A DNA stretch of 59,887 bases from an uncultured Christensenellaceae bacterium (GCA_905234985.1 CAJOJQ010000038.1:1-59887), one strand, 5' to 3'. Shown: positions 17,906 to 24,937, counted from the first letter of the stretch. The notes: generated by a model from the letters alone, not told the origin. A program made the numbers and translations.

Positions 17906-18700
17906 AAATAAGAAAACAGACTGAGAACTTGATCTGTTCCGTCCGCGTCGGCCGGCGTTGGCGCCGGTGTTCACACTGAGGATTAGTCAGTAGCGGACAT
18001 CAACACTGATTTTGTAAAAACCAGCAAACTCTTGCTTCAGGACCTCATAGATTTCCTTTGGGCACATTCTTCCTTGCGGGATTCAGAGATTGCGGTCTCT
18101 TAGAGTTGCACTTACTCGATACTTTCTCATATGTCGGCTTGCGGCCTTCATACGTGTTCATATTGCAGAACAATAAGTTGATTTTCTTTCCTGAAGCCGT
18201 ACACGCTTTGGCTGCATTTGCCGGATTTGAACCGACAACTTTCAAGGAGGAGTTGAACGCTCAGCCATTGAGCTAAAATGCTTGTGGACTGCGAGGTGTA
18301 CATTTACCATCCCTGTCTTTTGGACAAGGCCCAGAATTCGCAGCCCTGTTCGTCTTGCGGACTCCCTTCTGTCCTTCCGTCCCTTCCTTTGCAGATAAAT
18401 ACAGCACTCGTTCTCGCAAAACTCGCACCGTAGATCCATAAAACCTTCTCCCCTGTTTCCAGGTTAGGAACCCGGCGCTGTACCGCCGATCCCGATCCTG
18501 CCATACCCTCAGCAGTCGCCCTTGGGCAGAAAGGCAAAATCTGTGTTTATGGGTTTTCCGCTGAACTCGCCTTGCGGCAAGTCGGGACGAACATCCCTTT
18601 ATCCCCATCACTGGGTTTATCTCAAAGAGCCGAAACCACCCTTTTGAACAAATCCGTCGAAATCAGCGCCACCGCGGGAAGGTTTTGTTCACGGCGCCAT
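17906..18700 (-). ncRNA. Large ornate structured RNA with embedded tRNA (GOLLD/ROOL-like)
   Basis: About 795 nt lacking a credible protein gene but dense in hairpins. On the minus strand: a pseudoknot in which GCGCC/GGCGC (18697-18693 with 18670-18666) encloses TGAACAAA (18691-18684) that pairs perfectly with TTTGTTCA (18652-18645); a GCAA-loop hairpin (18565-18582); a GAAA-loop hairpin (18452-18463); a 7-bp hairpin (18311-18329); and a three-way junction closed by GTCCGC/GCGGAC (17998-17941) holding two perfect hairpins. Five hairpins share a CGCAA loop. A complete tRNA-like fold sits inside at 18212-18282. Size, pseudoknots, tetraloops and embedded tRNA recall the GOLLD and ROOL families, known near tRNAs and in phages. 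Ends are approximate. Confidence 0.7.
18212..18282 (-). tRNA. tRNA-like RNA, anticodon CCT (Arg), inside the large RNA
   Basis: 71-nt cloverleaf: acceptor AGCATTT/AAATGCA (outer A-A mismatch, 6 pairs), D stem GCTC/GAGC, anticodon arm TTCAA-CTCCTCC-TTGAA, T arm GTCGG-TTCAAAT-CCGGC. Position 37 is C instead of the usual purine. No 3' CCA. It is flanked on both sides by non-tRNA structured sequence. Confidence 0.75.
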
Positions 18701-18702
18701 GG

Positions 18703-18773
18703 CAACCTCTGCGGGAATTGGACCCGCGCTTCAGGAATGAGAATCCCGCGTCCTGCCGTTAGACGAAGAGGCT
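18703..18773 (-). tRNA. tRNA-like RNA, anticodon CTC (Glu)
   Basis: 71 nt: acceptor AGCCTCT/AGAGGTT, D stem GTC/GAC, anticodon arm CGGGA-TTCTCAT-TCCTG, T stem GCGGG/CCCGC with loop TCCAATT. The near-invariant U55 is replaced by C. No encoded CCA. It lies just before the large RNA in the transcript. Confidence 0.75.
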
Positions 18774-18783
18774 ATATGGAAAA

Positions 18784-18854
18784 CGGCCTGAATGGGAATC
18801 GAACCCACATTCCCGGATCGACAGTCCGGCGTTCTGCCATTGAACTACCAGGTC
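18784..18854 (-). tRNA. tRNA-like RNA, anticodon GTC (Asp)
   Basis: 71 nt: acceptor GACCTGG/TCAGGCC with an A2-C71 mismatch, D stem GTTC/GAAC, anticodon arm CCGGA-CTGTCGA-TCCGG (G37), T arm GTGGG-TTCGATT-CCCAT. No encoded CCA. Confidence 0.8.
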
Positions 18855-18860
18855 ATGAAC

Positions 18861-18940
18861 GAGGCACGTTTTTCTGCTGGAAGCGGAGCTTCCGAAATAC
18901 TTAAGAGGTATCTGCATGCGTTCTTTGCTGTACGTGCCTC
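18861..18940 (-). ncRNA. Small closed-stem RNA with anticodon-like arm (type 2)
   Basis: 80 nt, closed by a perfect 9-bp stem between its own ends, GAGGCACGT/ACGTGCCTC. Inside are ACAGCAAAGAA, a 6-bp arm AGATAC/GTATTT with the 7-nt loop CTCTTAA (would read as anticodon CTT), a hairpin GGAAGC-TCC-GCTTCC and an A-rich strand. It shares sequence with the RNA at 19207-19309 but lacks its T-like arm. The plan, an end-to-end stem plus tRNA-like parts, recalls bacterial Y RNAs bound by Ro proteins. Confidence 0.65.
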
Positions 18941-18950
18941 TTGGGGTGAA

Positions 18951-19023
18951 TGCACCTGGCAGGGTTCGAACCTGCGGCTCACGGTTTAAGGGACCGTTAC
19001 TCTGCCAACTGAGTTACAGATGC
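18951..19023 (-). tRNA. tRNA-like RNA, anticodon CTT (Lys)
   Basis: 73 nt: acceptor GCATCTG/CAGGTGC, extendable to 9 bp with flanking AT/AT, D stem ACTC/GAGT, anticodon arm ACGGT-CCCTTAA-ACCGT, T arm GCAGG-TTCGAAC-CCTGC. Position 33 is C where U is almost invariant, which would disturb the anticodon U-turn. No CCA. Confidence 0.8.
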
Positions 19024-19029
19024 ATGGAA

Positions 19030-19101
19030 TGCGTCTTAAGGGATTTGAACCCTTGGCTCCCTGGTTAAAAGCCAGGTACTCTTCCGCTGAGTTAAAGGCG
19101 C
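19030..19101 (-). tRNA. tRNA-like RNA, anticodon TTT (Lys)
   Basis: 72 nt: acceptor GCGCCTT/AAGACGC with one C-A mismatch and two more possible flanking pairs, D stem ACTC/GAGT, anticodon arm CCTGG-CTTTTAA-CCAGG, T arm AAGGG-TTCAAAT-CCCTT. Loop residues are canonical. No CCA. Confidence 0.85.
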
Positions 19102-19129
19102 ATGGTGCGCCGTCATCCGGCGCGATGAG

Positions 19130-19200
19130 AGGCCCGAATGGGAATCGAACCCATATACCCGGATTAACAGTCCGGAGTTCTCCCTTTGGACTATCAGGCC
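19130..19200 (-). tRNA. tRNA-like RNA, anticodon GTT (Asn)
   Basis: 71 nt: acceptor GGCCTGA/TCGGGCC, D stem GTCC/GAAC with one mismatch, anticodon arm CCGGA-CTGTTAA-TCCGG, T arm ATGGG-TTCGATT-CCCAT. Position 73 is T and no CCA is encoded. A 6-bp hairpin GCGCCG-GATGA-CGGCGC follows in the spacer to the Lys tRNA. Confidence 0.85.
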
Positions 19201-19206
19201 ACGGAC

Positions 19207-19309
19207 AAGGCACGTTTGTTTTGCTGGAAGCAGCCGCGCTTACGCGGGAGTCGAACCCGCTCCAAAATACGTGAAAGGTATTTCGCAGATTCTTTGCTGT
19301 GCGTGCCTT
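19207..19309 (-). ncRNA. Small closed-stem RNA with anticodon- and T-like arms (type 1)
   Basis: 103 nt, closed end to end by AAGGCACG/CGTGCCTT. Inside: a CGCA/TGCG arm, a 6-bp arm AAATAC/GTATTT with loop CTTTCAC (would read as anticodon TTC), a T-like arm GCGGG-TTCGACT-CCCGC, a small hairpin, then CAGCAAAACAAA. The closing stem, the ACAGCAAAGAA segment and the CTTCCAGCA segment are shared with the RNA at 18861-18940. It cannot form a normal tRNA acceptor because extra sequence separates the T-like arm from the 3' strand; the plan is Y-RNA-like. Confidence 0.65.
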
Positions 19310-19316
19310 TAGAAAG

Positions 19317-19388
19317 TAACCCCTGCGGGAATCGAACCCGCATCGCAGGATTGAAAATCCTGTGTCTTGACCGTTGGACCAAGGGGCC
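19317..19388 (-). tRNA. tRNA-like RNA, anticodon TTC (Glu)
   Basis: 72 nt: acceptor GGCCCCT/AGGGGTT (two G-U pairs at the end, two further pairs with flanking GT/AC), D stem GTC/GAC, anticodon arm CAGGA-TTTTCAA-TCCTG, T arm GCGGG-TTCGATT-CCCGC. No CCA. First RNA of the array. Confidence 0.85.
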
Positions 19389-19475
19389 ACGGTTTGGTTT
19401 GCCTCGGGGCTGCCTTTCCTCGGCTTTTCGCGCCGCCCGTTTTGTTCCGGTCGCGCTTTCCCTTTCGGCAAGCAT

Positions 19476-19481
19476 ACTATA
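19476..19481 (-). promoter_or_regulatory. Possible -10 box of the RNA array
   Basis: TATAGT on the minus strand, ~90 bases before the first tRNA-like RNA and after the WYL operon terminator. No convincing -35 element lies at the usual spacing, so an activator or another sigma factor may be involved. Confidence 0.35.
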
Positions 19482-19523
19482 ACATACCCGCAAATACACT
19501 TCCCGGAAAAAAAGTTGCGAACG

Positions 19524-19554
19524 AAAAAAAAGGAACGGGTTTTTTTCCGTTCCT
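19524..19554 (-). terminator. Rho-independent terminator of the WYL operon
   Basis: Minus-strand hairpin AGGAACGG/CCGTTCCT with an A-rich loop, followed by eight T residues. It separates the regulators from the RNA array. Confidence 0.85.
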
Positions 19555-19562
19555 CGCGCAGG

Positions 19563-20480
19563 TTATGTTTTCGCCTCCGGTGGGGTAAGCAGGGCCTGTT
19601 TTCCAATGCGTTCCCGCAAAAGCCGGATGAACCCCTCCGGCTCCGTAACGCGGATGGCGGGGCCGAAGGACAGGATGCGGATGAGGATTTCCGTTTCATC
19701 CTGCCTGTCGTACCTCAGGGTCACTCGATAGCCGTTTTCGTCCAGGCGCTTGGTTTCCTTTTCCAGGTGCGAAAAATGCAGCAGCACGCGCCGCATGGCG
19801 TTTCGCCTGTCCTTCAGCTCAAAGGTCACGCTGGCCAGCTCCCGGGCGTGTACGGGCATATCCACGTCCGTATAGGCCAGGCTGCAATCCGTGATTCTGC
19901 GCAGGTTCACGATCCACCGCCGTTTCCGTCCATCCGCCACCAGGCGGAAGCGGTCGTCCTTTTCGGAGTATTCGAGAAAGCGGGGCTTTACCGACAGCAT
20001 GAAATGAGCGCCCCGCCCGGAGGCGTAGCCGATATACAGGCAATGGTTTTCCCGCAGCGCCTCCAGGATCGTGCGGAAGTGGGCGATATAGGAAGGGTCA
20101 TGGTAAGGATCGCCGTCGGTATACCGGTCGTAATACACGATTTGATCCGGGGTAAACAGCGGCTCCACGTCCTCCAGGCCGGTTTCATCGGGAGAAAAAA
20201 GCTGAACCCGGGGATCGGCCAGGATGGCCTTCATCCAGCGCTTTTCCAGGGCGGTCAGGGGCATGGCGGGCGCGTCCAGCAGGGCACTGGACAAATCCCG
20301 GTGCAGCAGACGCCATTTTTCCCCCAGCAGGCCCTCCGGCATGGTGAGCAGGCTTTCCCCAAACGCCTGCTGCCGGATGATCTCGGTAAGGCGCTTGGAG
20401 GTCAGCGTGCCCTGAGAAGCCTGACGGAGGATGGCCGCCGTCACCTGATAATACGTTCCGTACATCTCATGAAACAGCAT
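19563..20480 (-). CDS. WYL-domain regulator, second of a pair
   Basis: 305 residues; a WYL-type protein by overall layout: an N-terminal helical region, then a beta-rich domain with ENHCLYIGYASGRG and a later FLEYSEKDDRFRLVADG, and a C-terminal extension (RVTLRYDRQDETEILIRILSFG) typical of WYL-C parts. WYL proteins are ligand-sensing transcription regulators; some control phage-defence and nucleic-acid-repair operons. Start ATG follows AAGGAGAAG. It overlaps the upstream WYL gene by 14 bases, so the two are translationally coupled, perhaps as a heterodimer. No clear helix-turn-helix was seen in this partner. Confidence 0.75.
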   Translation of the reverse strand: MLFHEMYGTYYQVTAAILRQASQGTLTSKRLTEIIRQQAFGESLLTMPEGLLGEKWRLLHRDLSSALLDAPAMPLTALEKRWMKAILADPRVQLFSPDETGLEDVEPLFTPDQIVYYDRYTDGDPYHDPSYIAHFRTILEALRENHCLYIGYASGRGAHFMLSVKPRFLEYSEKDDRFRLVADGRKRRWIVNLRRITDCSLAYTDVDMPVHARELASVTFELKDRRNAMRRVLLHFSHLEKETKRLDENGYRVTLRYDRQDETEILIRILSFGPAIRVTEPEGFIRLLRERIGKQALLTPPEAKT

Positions 20481-21690
20481 GGTCTTCTCCTTGATACAGG
20501 GCCGCCAAGGCGTGAAAGTCCTCCCAGAAGCGCTTCGTCACTTCCGGGTCGGTGCATTGAAGATCGGTGATCCGGCCCATAAAGGTGCGCAGCCAGGGCA
20601 GCGTTTCACGGGCGCTGTACACGTCGGCGGAGAAGCGCCAGTGGGTTTCGTCCACGCGCTCCACCGCGCCGCAGCGCTTTTCCCGCTCCAGCCTGTTCAG
20701 GATATGCTCCTCCCCGGGGGCAACGAACACGGTCATTTCCAGGCGCTCCGGTTTTCCGTAGTTATGGCCGGTAATGCCCCAGGCGTGGCGGCAGAATCTT
20801 TCCATTTTTTCCGGCAGGAAATCCGGCGTCTCAAACACGTCCCCCGCCTTCACCTCGTCCATCAGATCCAGCCGGTGGAAAGAAAAGCGCTGGTGGCGCG
20901 GGGACCAAACCAGCAGATACTGCCGTCCCGTCTGGCAGCCCACATAGATTTTCAGCGGCAGCGCGGTGGCCCACTGGCCCCGGATCAGGAACGTGACCAG
21001 CCGGTTTTCGCTCATGGCGGCAAACAGCGCCGCTAGGATCTCGCCGTCCAGGGCGTTGAGGATATAATGATGCTTGAAGCGAAAGCAGGAAAGCCGCGTT
21101 TCCATCCGATCCAGCACGTAGGAGCCGATCACGCCCAGGGGCGCGGCTTCGGAAAAGAACGCGGCGGCGGCGTCCCAGCTTTTCAGGTCCGTTTCACTGG
21201 GAGAAACGGAATAACAGGTTTCCCGGCCCCGCTTTTTGCTTTGCAGCAGGCCCAGGGAAACGTATTCCTTCAGTTTTTTCCGAACGGTGGATTCATCCGG
21301 CAGCTCGCCGTCATCGAATTCCGAAAGCCGGTCGGTCAGTTCCTCCATGATGGATGAGATGGGCAGGCCCTCCGAATCGGAAAGCATATCCAGCAAATGA
21401 AAGTGCAGCATGATATCCCGATCCGTAAAGGTTTTTGCCCGGAACGCCTGATAGAAGGGATTCTGCGGAACGGCCCGGCTGTCCACGGAAAGGAACACCC
21501 GCCGTCCTTCCGTGTCCTGTTCAAAGCGCATGTAGTCTCCCAGCCAGCTTTCCACCCGGCGGCGTTCGTTGTCGTAGCTCCGGGCGCTTTTCAGGTCAAA
21601 CTCGCCGCGATACCGGAACCCGTAAACATAAAAGGAGCGCAGGTATTCCCGGATGCTGCCGAAACTTTTGATCAGTTCGCTGTATGCCAT
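20467..21690 (-). CDS. WYL-domain transcription regulator, first of a pair
   Basis: About 407 residues from ATG 21690 after GAGGAGG. Residues ~85-165 look like a winged-helix unit (DIMLHFHLLDMLSD...STVRKKLKEYVSLGLLQ), followed by a WYL-type domain with KHHYILNALDGEIL, GCQTGRQYLLVWSPRHQRFSFHRLD and a WYL-C-like tail. It is transcribed toward the structured-RNA array and Ro-like gene, but a terminator lies between. Regulation of that array by this pair is a reasonable but untested idea. Confidence 0.75.
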   Translation of the reverse strand: MAYSELIKSFGSIREYLRSFYVYGFRYRGEFDLKSARSYDNERRRVESWLGDYMRFEQDTEGRRVFLSVDSRAVPQNPFYQAFRAKTFTDRDIMLHFHLLDMLSDSEGLPISSIMEELTDRLSEFDDGELPDESTVRKKLKEYVSLGLLQSKKRGRETCYSVSPSETDLKSWDAAAAFFSEAAPLGVIGSYVLDRMETRLSCFRFKHHYILNALDGEILAALFAAMSENRLVTFLIRGQWATALPLKIYVGCQTGRQYLLVWSPRHQRFSFHRLDLMDEVKAGDVFETPDFLPEKMERFCRHAWGITGHNYGKPERLEMTVFVAPGEEHILNRLEREKRCGAVERVDETHWRFSADVYSARETLPWLRTFMGRITDLQCTDPEVTKRFWEDFHALAALYQGEDHAVS

Positions 21691-21741
21691 GGCGCTCCCT
21701 CCTCTCCGGGCGTTTTCAGAATCTGGCAAAGGGATATCCCG

Positions 21742-22314
21742 TCATTCTCTTTTTTTTGAGAACAGGAAAAAGGGCCTCTCCCGGCAATCGTCCCGGATGA
21801 CGGAAAAATCAGCCCAGGCCACGTTTCCCTCCATACGCACCTTGCCCGCTCGGCCCGGCACGTTGTACCGGCCCGGACGGTAGCAGGAATCCAGCACGGC
21901 GGTCTGCGTCCCTTCGGCGGCAATCAGCAGGATATAATGCCCACCGTCGGAAAACACGCCGGTGTAGCCGTCCCGGTCGCCGTAGGTGTTGGCGACCACC
22001 ATGCCCTTCCCCGCCTGGAGAAAGGTCAGCGCTTCCGCCGCGTCCTCCGTATCGGTAACGTCCAGCGGAAAACGCTCCGCCAGGGACTTGGCGTAGATGT
22101 AGAAATCCGTGCCGAAGCCCTCCCGCGCGCCGCAGGCTTTGGCGAAACGGGCGCTTTCCTCTAAAGGGAAGGGCACGCCCAGCAGGTTTTCCACCAGCAT
22201 GGAGGCGGCGCACACCCCGCAGCCGTTGTCGGCCAAGTTCCCCTTGGGGCTGGCAGGGGAGGGATAGGGGATGTGTTCATAATCTAACTGACAGTAAAAA
22301 ACAGGTTGTTTCAT
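21742..22314 (-). CDS. C39-like cysteine peptidase family protein
   Basis: About 190 residues. It has the papain-like catalytic pattern of the peptidase C39 group: Cys in NGCGVCAASMLV near the N-terminus, His in SDGGHYILLIA and Asp in VLDSCY. No signal peptide or transporter domain is present, so it is probably a cytoplasmic or accessory protein of the C39_2 type, whose targets are mostly unknown. ATG 22314 follows AAAGGCG; an upstream in-frame TTG is less likely. It ends ~50 bases before the WYL gene start and may be co-transcribed with it. Confidence 0.7.
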   Translation of the reverse strand: MKQPVFYCQLDYEHIPYPSPASPKGNLADNGCGVCAASMLVENLLGVPFPLEESARFAKACGAREGFGTDFYIYAKSLAERFPLDVTDTEDAAEALTFLQAGKGMVVANTYGDRDGYTGVFSDGGHYILLIAAEGTQTAVLDSCYRPGRYNVPGRAGKVRMEGNVAWADFSVIRDDCRERPFFLFSKKRE

Positions 22315-22332
22315 GGCGCTCACGCCTTTCAA

Positions 22333-22446
22333 AGAGAGTTGAGAGTTGAAAGTTGAGAGTTGAGATGGATTTTGATTAATAGATAGAGTTGCCTTGGTCG
22401 ACTATATAAATCTCAACTCTCAACTCTCCGTTCTCAACTCTTTTTC
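22333..22446. repeat. Inverted heptamer-repeat element, copy 1
   Basis: Left arm of tandem GAGTTGA-type heptamers (22335-22365), a ~45-base centre containing TATATAGTCGA when read on the minus strand, and a complementary right arm (22411-22445). It can form a long hairpin. Confidence 0.85.
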
Positions 22447-22487
22447 GTTATATTTTGCATCCAAAGAACGGTTTCCCCCAGAAATAC

Positions 22488-23678
22488 TTAAAGCCCCGGT
22501 ACGCCATGCATATTGTCCAATACGAATTGAACGAACAGTCGCACGCCTGTTTCCATACCGCTTTCCTCCACGTCCCAATCGCAGGTATGGGCGGGCTTAT
22601 TGAAGCCCTTTTCGTCGTTGCGCAGGCCTAAACCGAAGAGCAGCCCGGGCTTTTTCTGCTCGTAATAGGCGAAATCCTCCCCGCCGGGGGAAGGCTCCAG
22701 GGGCAGGCAGTAGCCCGGCCCGCCCACCTTTTCGGCGGATTTCACAAAGGCCTCGTACATACGCGGGTCGTTGTACGCAGGGGGCAGGGGATCGTCGGAA
22801 AATTCCAGCTCGTATTCCCCCCGCATGTCCTCGCACACGGTTTTGACCAGGCGATTGATGCGCTCCCGCGCCCAGGCCATGGTGCTTTCCTTGAAGCAGC
22901 GCACGCTGCCGGTCATTTCGCACCGGTCGGCGTTGGCGGAGATGGTGTTGCCCGCGTGCATGGTGCAGACGGAGAAAACCACAGTGTCGAAGGGGTCTGT
23001 TTCCCGGGAGAGCATCATTTGGATGCCGTCGTAAATCTTCACGGCCATGGCCAGGGCGTCAATGCCCCGATGAGGGGAGGCCACGTGTACCGCCCGGCCC
23101 TTGGTGACGATCTTGAAGCGGGCGGTGGAGGCGTTGGTGATGCCTGCCCGGCAGGAGGGGCGCGGGGCGGGGTCGTTGCAGTTGACGTGGCACATGATGA
23201 TGCAGTCGATGTCGTCCATCACCCCATGCTCGCACAGGGTTTTGGCTCCGCTGGGGCGGGTTTCCTCGCTGGGCTGGAAAATCAGGCGCACCCGGCAGGC
23301 CAGCTGATCCCGGATGGCGTAGAGGGCCTTGCAGGCTCCGATGAGCATGGCGGTGTGGGTGTCGTGGCCGCAGGCGTGCATCACGCCGGGGGTCTGGGAC
23401 CGGTAGGGCTTGTCCTCGTTTTTTTCCTGAATGGGCAGAGCGTCCATGTCCCCCCGGATGCCGATGGTGAAGCCCGTTTTTTCCGGGTTCACGGTGGCGA
23501 CGATGGAATTGCGCCCGAATTTTTCAAATTCATAAGGAATGCCGATCTGGTCCAGCTCCCGGCGCACCAAGGCGGCAGTGCGATCCAATTCCCAGCCCAA
23601 TTCGGGGTGCATGTGCAATTCCCGGCGGATACGCACCAGCATCTCCTGATCCACGGGACAGTGCAGCGCGTCGATCAT
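22488..23678 (-). CDS. M20 family amidohydrolase (N-acyl amino acid/hippurate type)
   Basis: About 396 residues. Metal-binding motifs of the M20D group are clear: RGDMDALP, MHACGHDTHTAML, QPSEE and, near the end, GGEDFAYY. These enzymes remove acyl groups from N-acyl amino acids or related amides. ATG 23678 sits 7 bases after GAGGAGG and 2 bases past the preceding gene's stop, so it is the last gene of a four-gene operon with a ceramidase-like protein, an SIS protein and a BadF-type kinase. The operon suggests use of an N-acylated sugar or lipid. Confidence 0.92.
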   Translation of the reverse strand: MIDALHCPVDQEMLVRIRRELHMHPELGWELDRTAALVRRELDQIGIPYEFEKFGRNSIVATVNPEKTGFTIGIRGDMDALPIQEKNEDKPYRSQTPGVMHACGHDTHTAMLIGACKALYAIRDQLACRVRLIFQPSEETRPSGAKTLCEHGVMDDIDCIIMCHVNCNDPAPRPSCRAGITNASTARFKIVTKGRAVHVASPHRGIDALAMAVKIYDGIQMMLSRETDPFDTVVFSVCTMHAGNTISANADRCEMTGSVRCFKESTMAWARERINRLVKTVCEDMRGEYELEFSDDPLPPAYNDPRMYEAFVKSAEKVGGPGYCLPLEPSPGGEDFAYYEQKKPGLLFGLGLRNDEKGFNKPAHTCDWDVEESGMETGVRLFVQFVLDNMHGVPGL

Positions 23679-23680
23679 GG

Positions 23681-24925
23681 TCATTCCTCCTCTTTCAGCG
23701 CGTCAGCCAGCTTTTTCCCCAATTCCTCTCCCAGCCGTTCCGCCTCTCCCCGCAGGGTGGGAATACGGCGGTAGAGGAAAAAGGCGTCCCTGGAAGCATA
23801 GGAACCCCGGTCGTAATCGTCCATGGTGGGAAGGTAACCCATCATTTCCTCCGCGCAGCCCAAGACCAAAGCATTATCATCGCCCAGGGCCTTGCGAATC
23901 AGCATGCCGGTGAGGGTGTAGGTTTCAAAGGGCAGCGCGGCGATCAGCACGCCGCCCAGGGCCAAATACCGCACGTGGAAGGCTTCTTCCGTTTTGTTCG
24001 GATCGTAGGTTTCCAGCATTTCCTGTTCCCAGGCCCGGGCCGCCCGCCCGCCGCCCGGCGGGTCGGTTTCCTGTTCGTTGGCCGCGTCGGCCATGCGGCG
24101 GATATCCTCGGGCGTTATTTGCTGTAATTTGAGTTTGTCTTCCAGCTGCCCGCCGGAAATGGTGAGGGGCAGGGAAACGCTTTCTCCCTCCATGCCCTGG
24201 CAGATCGTATCCGCGAAGCCCCGCAAACGGGCGGGACGTTCCTCCTTGGCGCACCGGATGGGGTCGATATCCCCGCAGGCCCCGTTCAGGTACAGGGCCT
24301 GGAAGCCCTTTTCCTCCAAATTCGCACACACCCGGCCCGGATAATCGGCGGAGATGCCCCGGATGCTGCCCTGACACACGGCGTGGCAGGCATAGGAGGC
24401 CAGGAGCATGGGCGGGGCGTCCTGCCGGTCGATGCGGAAAAACCGCGTCTGATCGTCCACCGGGTTTTCCGCGCAGGCCCGGTTATAGGCCCACTGCTTC
24501 CGGATGGGCTGCCGGAAAAAGCGCAGACCGGTCACTTCTTTCAGGTCGTTCAGGGCGACACGACAGGCCTCCGCGATCTTGCCCGGCACGGTGCGGGTAT
24601 AGTCCGGGCTTACATTTCCGCAGCCCCCGTGATACTTCATGGCGGGGCCGGTGTGGGTGTGGATGCTCACCAGGGTGATATGGTCGGCGGGCATGCAGAA
24701 ATCCCGCAGCAGCACGCTTTCCACGCTCTCCACGATTTCCTGACTCAAGCCCAAGCAGTCGCAGGAAACCAAAAGATATCGTTCCCCGTCCTGCTCAAAG
24801 GCCGCCGCCCGCGCAAACAGCGGATCCAGCACCCCGTCCGCCGTCCGGCCCAAATAATACCCGTACCCGGCCAGCTCCACCCCCAAGGGCGGAGTGATTT
24901 CCGCTTTTCCGAATCCCGCGCGCAT
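23681..24925 (-). CDS. Neutral/alkaline ceramidase N-terminal-like protein
   Basis: 414 residues, start MRAGFGKAEITPPLGVELAGY typical of the 'neutral/alkaline non-lysosomal ceramidase N-terminal' family. HTHTGPA and YLNGACGDIDP supply likely metal ligands and active-site residues. The family hydrolyses amide bonds in ceramides, but many short bacterial members lack the C-terminal domain and a signal peptide, as here, and their substrates are unknown. ATG follows AAGGAG. Placement with an M20 amidohydrolase and sugar-type genes suggests a de-N-acylation role in the cytoplasm. Confidence 0.85.
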   Translation of the reverse strand: MRAGFGKAEITPPLGVELAGYGYYLGRTADGVLDPLFARAAAFEQDGERYLLVSCDCLGLSQEIVESVESVLLRDFCMPADHITLVSIHTHTGPAMKYHGGCGNVSPDYTRTVPGKIAEACRVALNDLKEVTGLRFFRQPIRKQWAYNRACAENPVDDQTRFFRIDRQDAPPMLLASYACHAVCQGSIRGISADYPGRVCANLEEKGFQALYLNGACGDIDPIRCAKEERPARLRGFADTICQGMEGESVSLPLTISGGQLEDKLKLQQITPEDIRRMADAANEQETDPPGGGRAARAWEQEMLETYDPNKTEEAFHVRYLALGGVLIAALPFETYTLTGMLIRKALGDDNALVLGCAEEMMGYLPTMDDYDRGSYASRDAFFLYRRIPTLRGEAERLGEELGKKLADALKEEE

Positions 24926-24937
24926 GGAATCATCTCC

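Noticed and set aside
18045..18611. Several open frames of 65-112 codons on both strands inside the RNA array
   Set aside because: They overlap clear RNA folds, lack ribosome sites and encode unlikely Arg/Ser-rich proteins.
18283..18700. RNase P RNA, tmRNA or a group I intron
   Set aside because: The conserved core sequences I know for these RNAs were not found.
19194..19699. Open frames across the first tRNA-like RNAs
   Set aside because: They read through tRNA arms and a terminator; not credible as genes.
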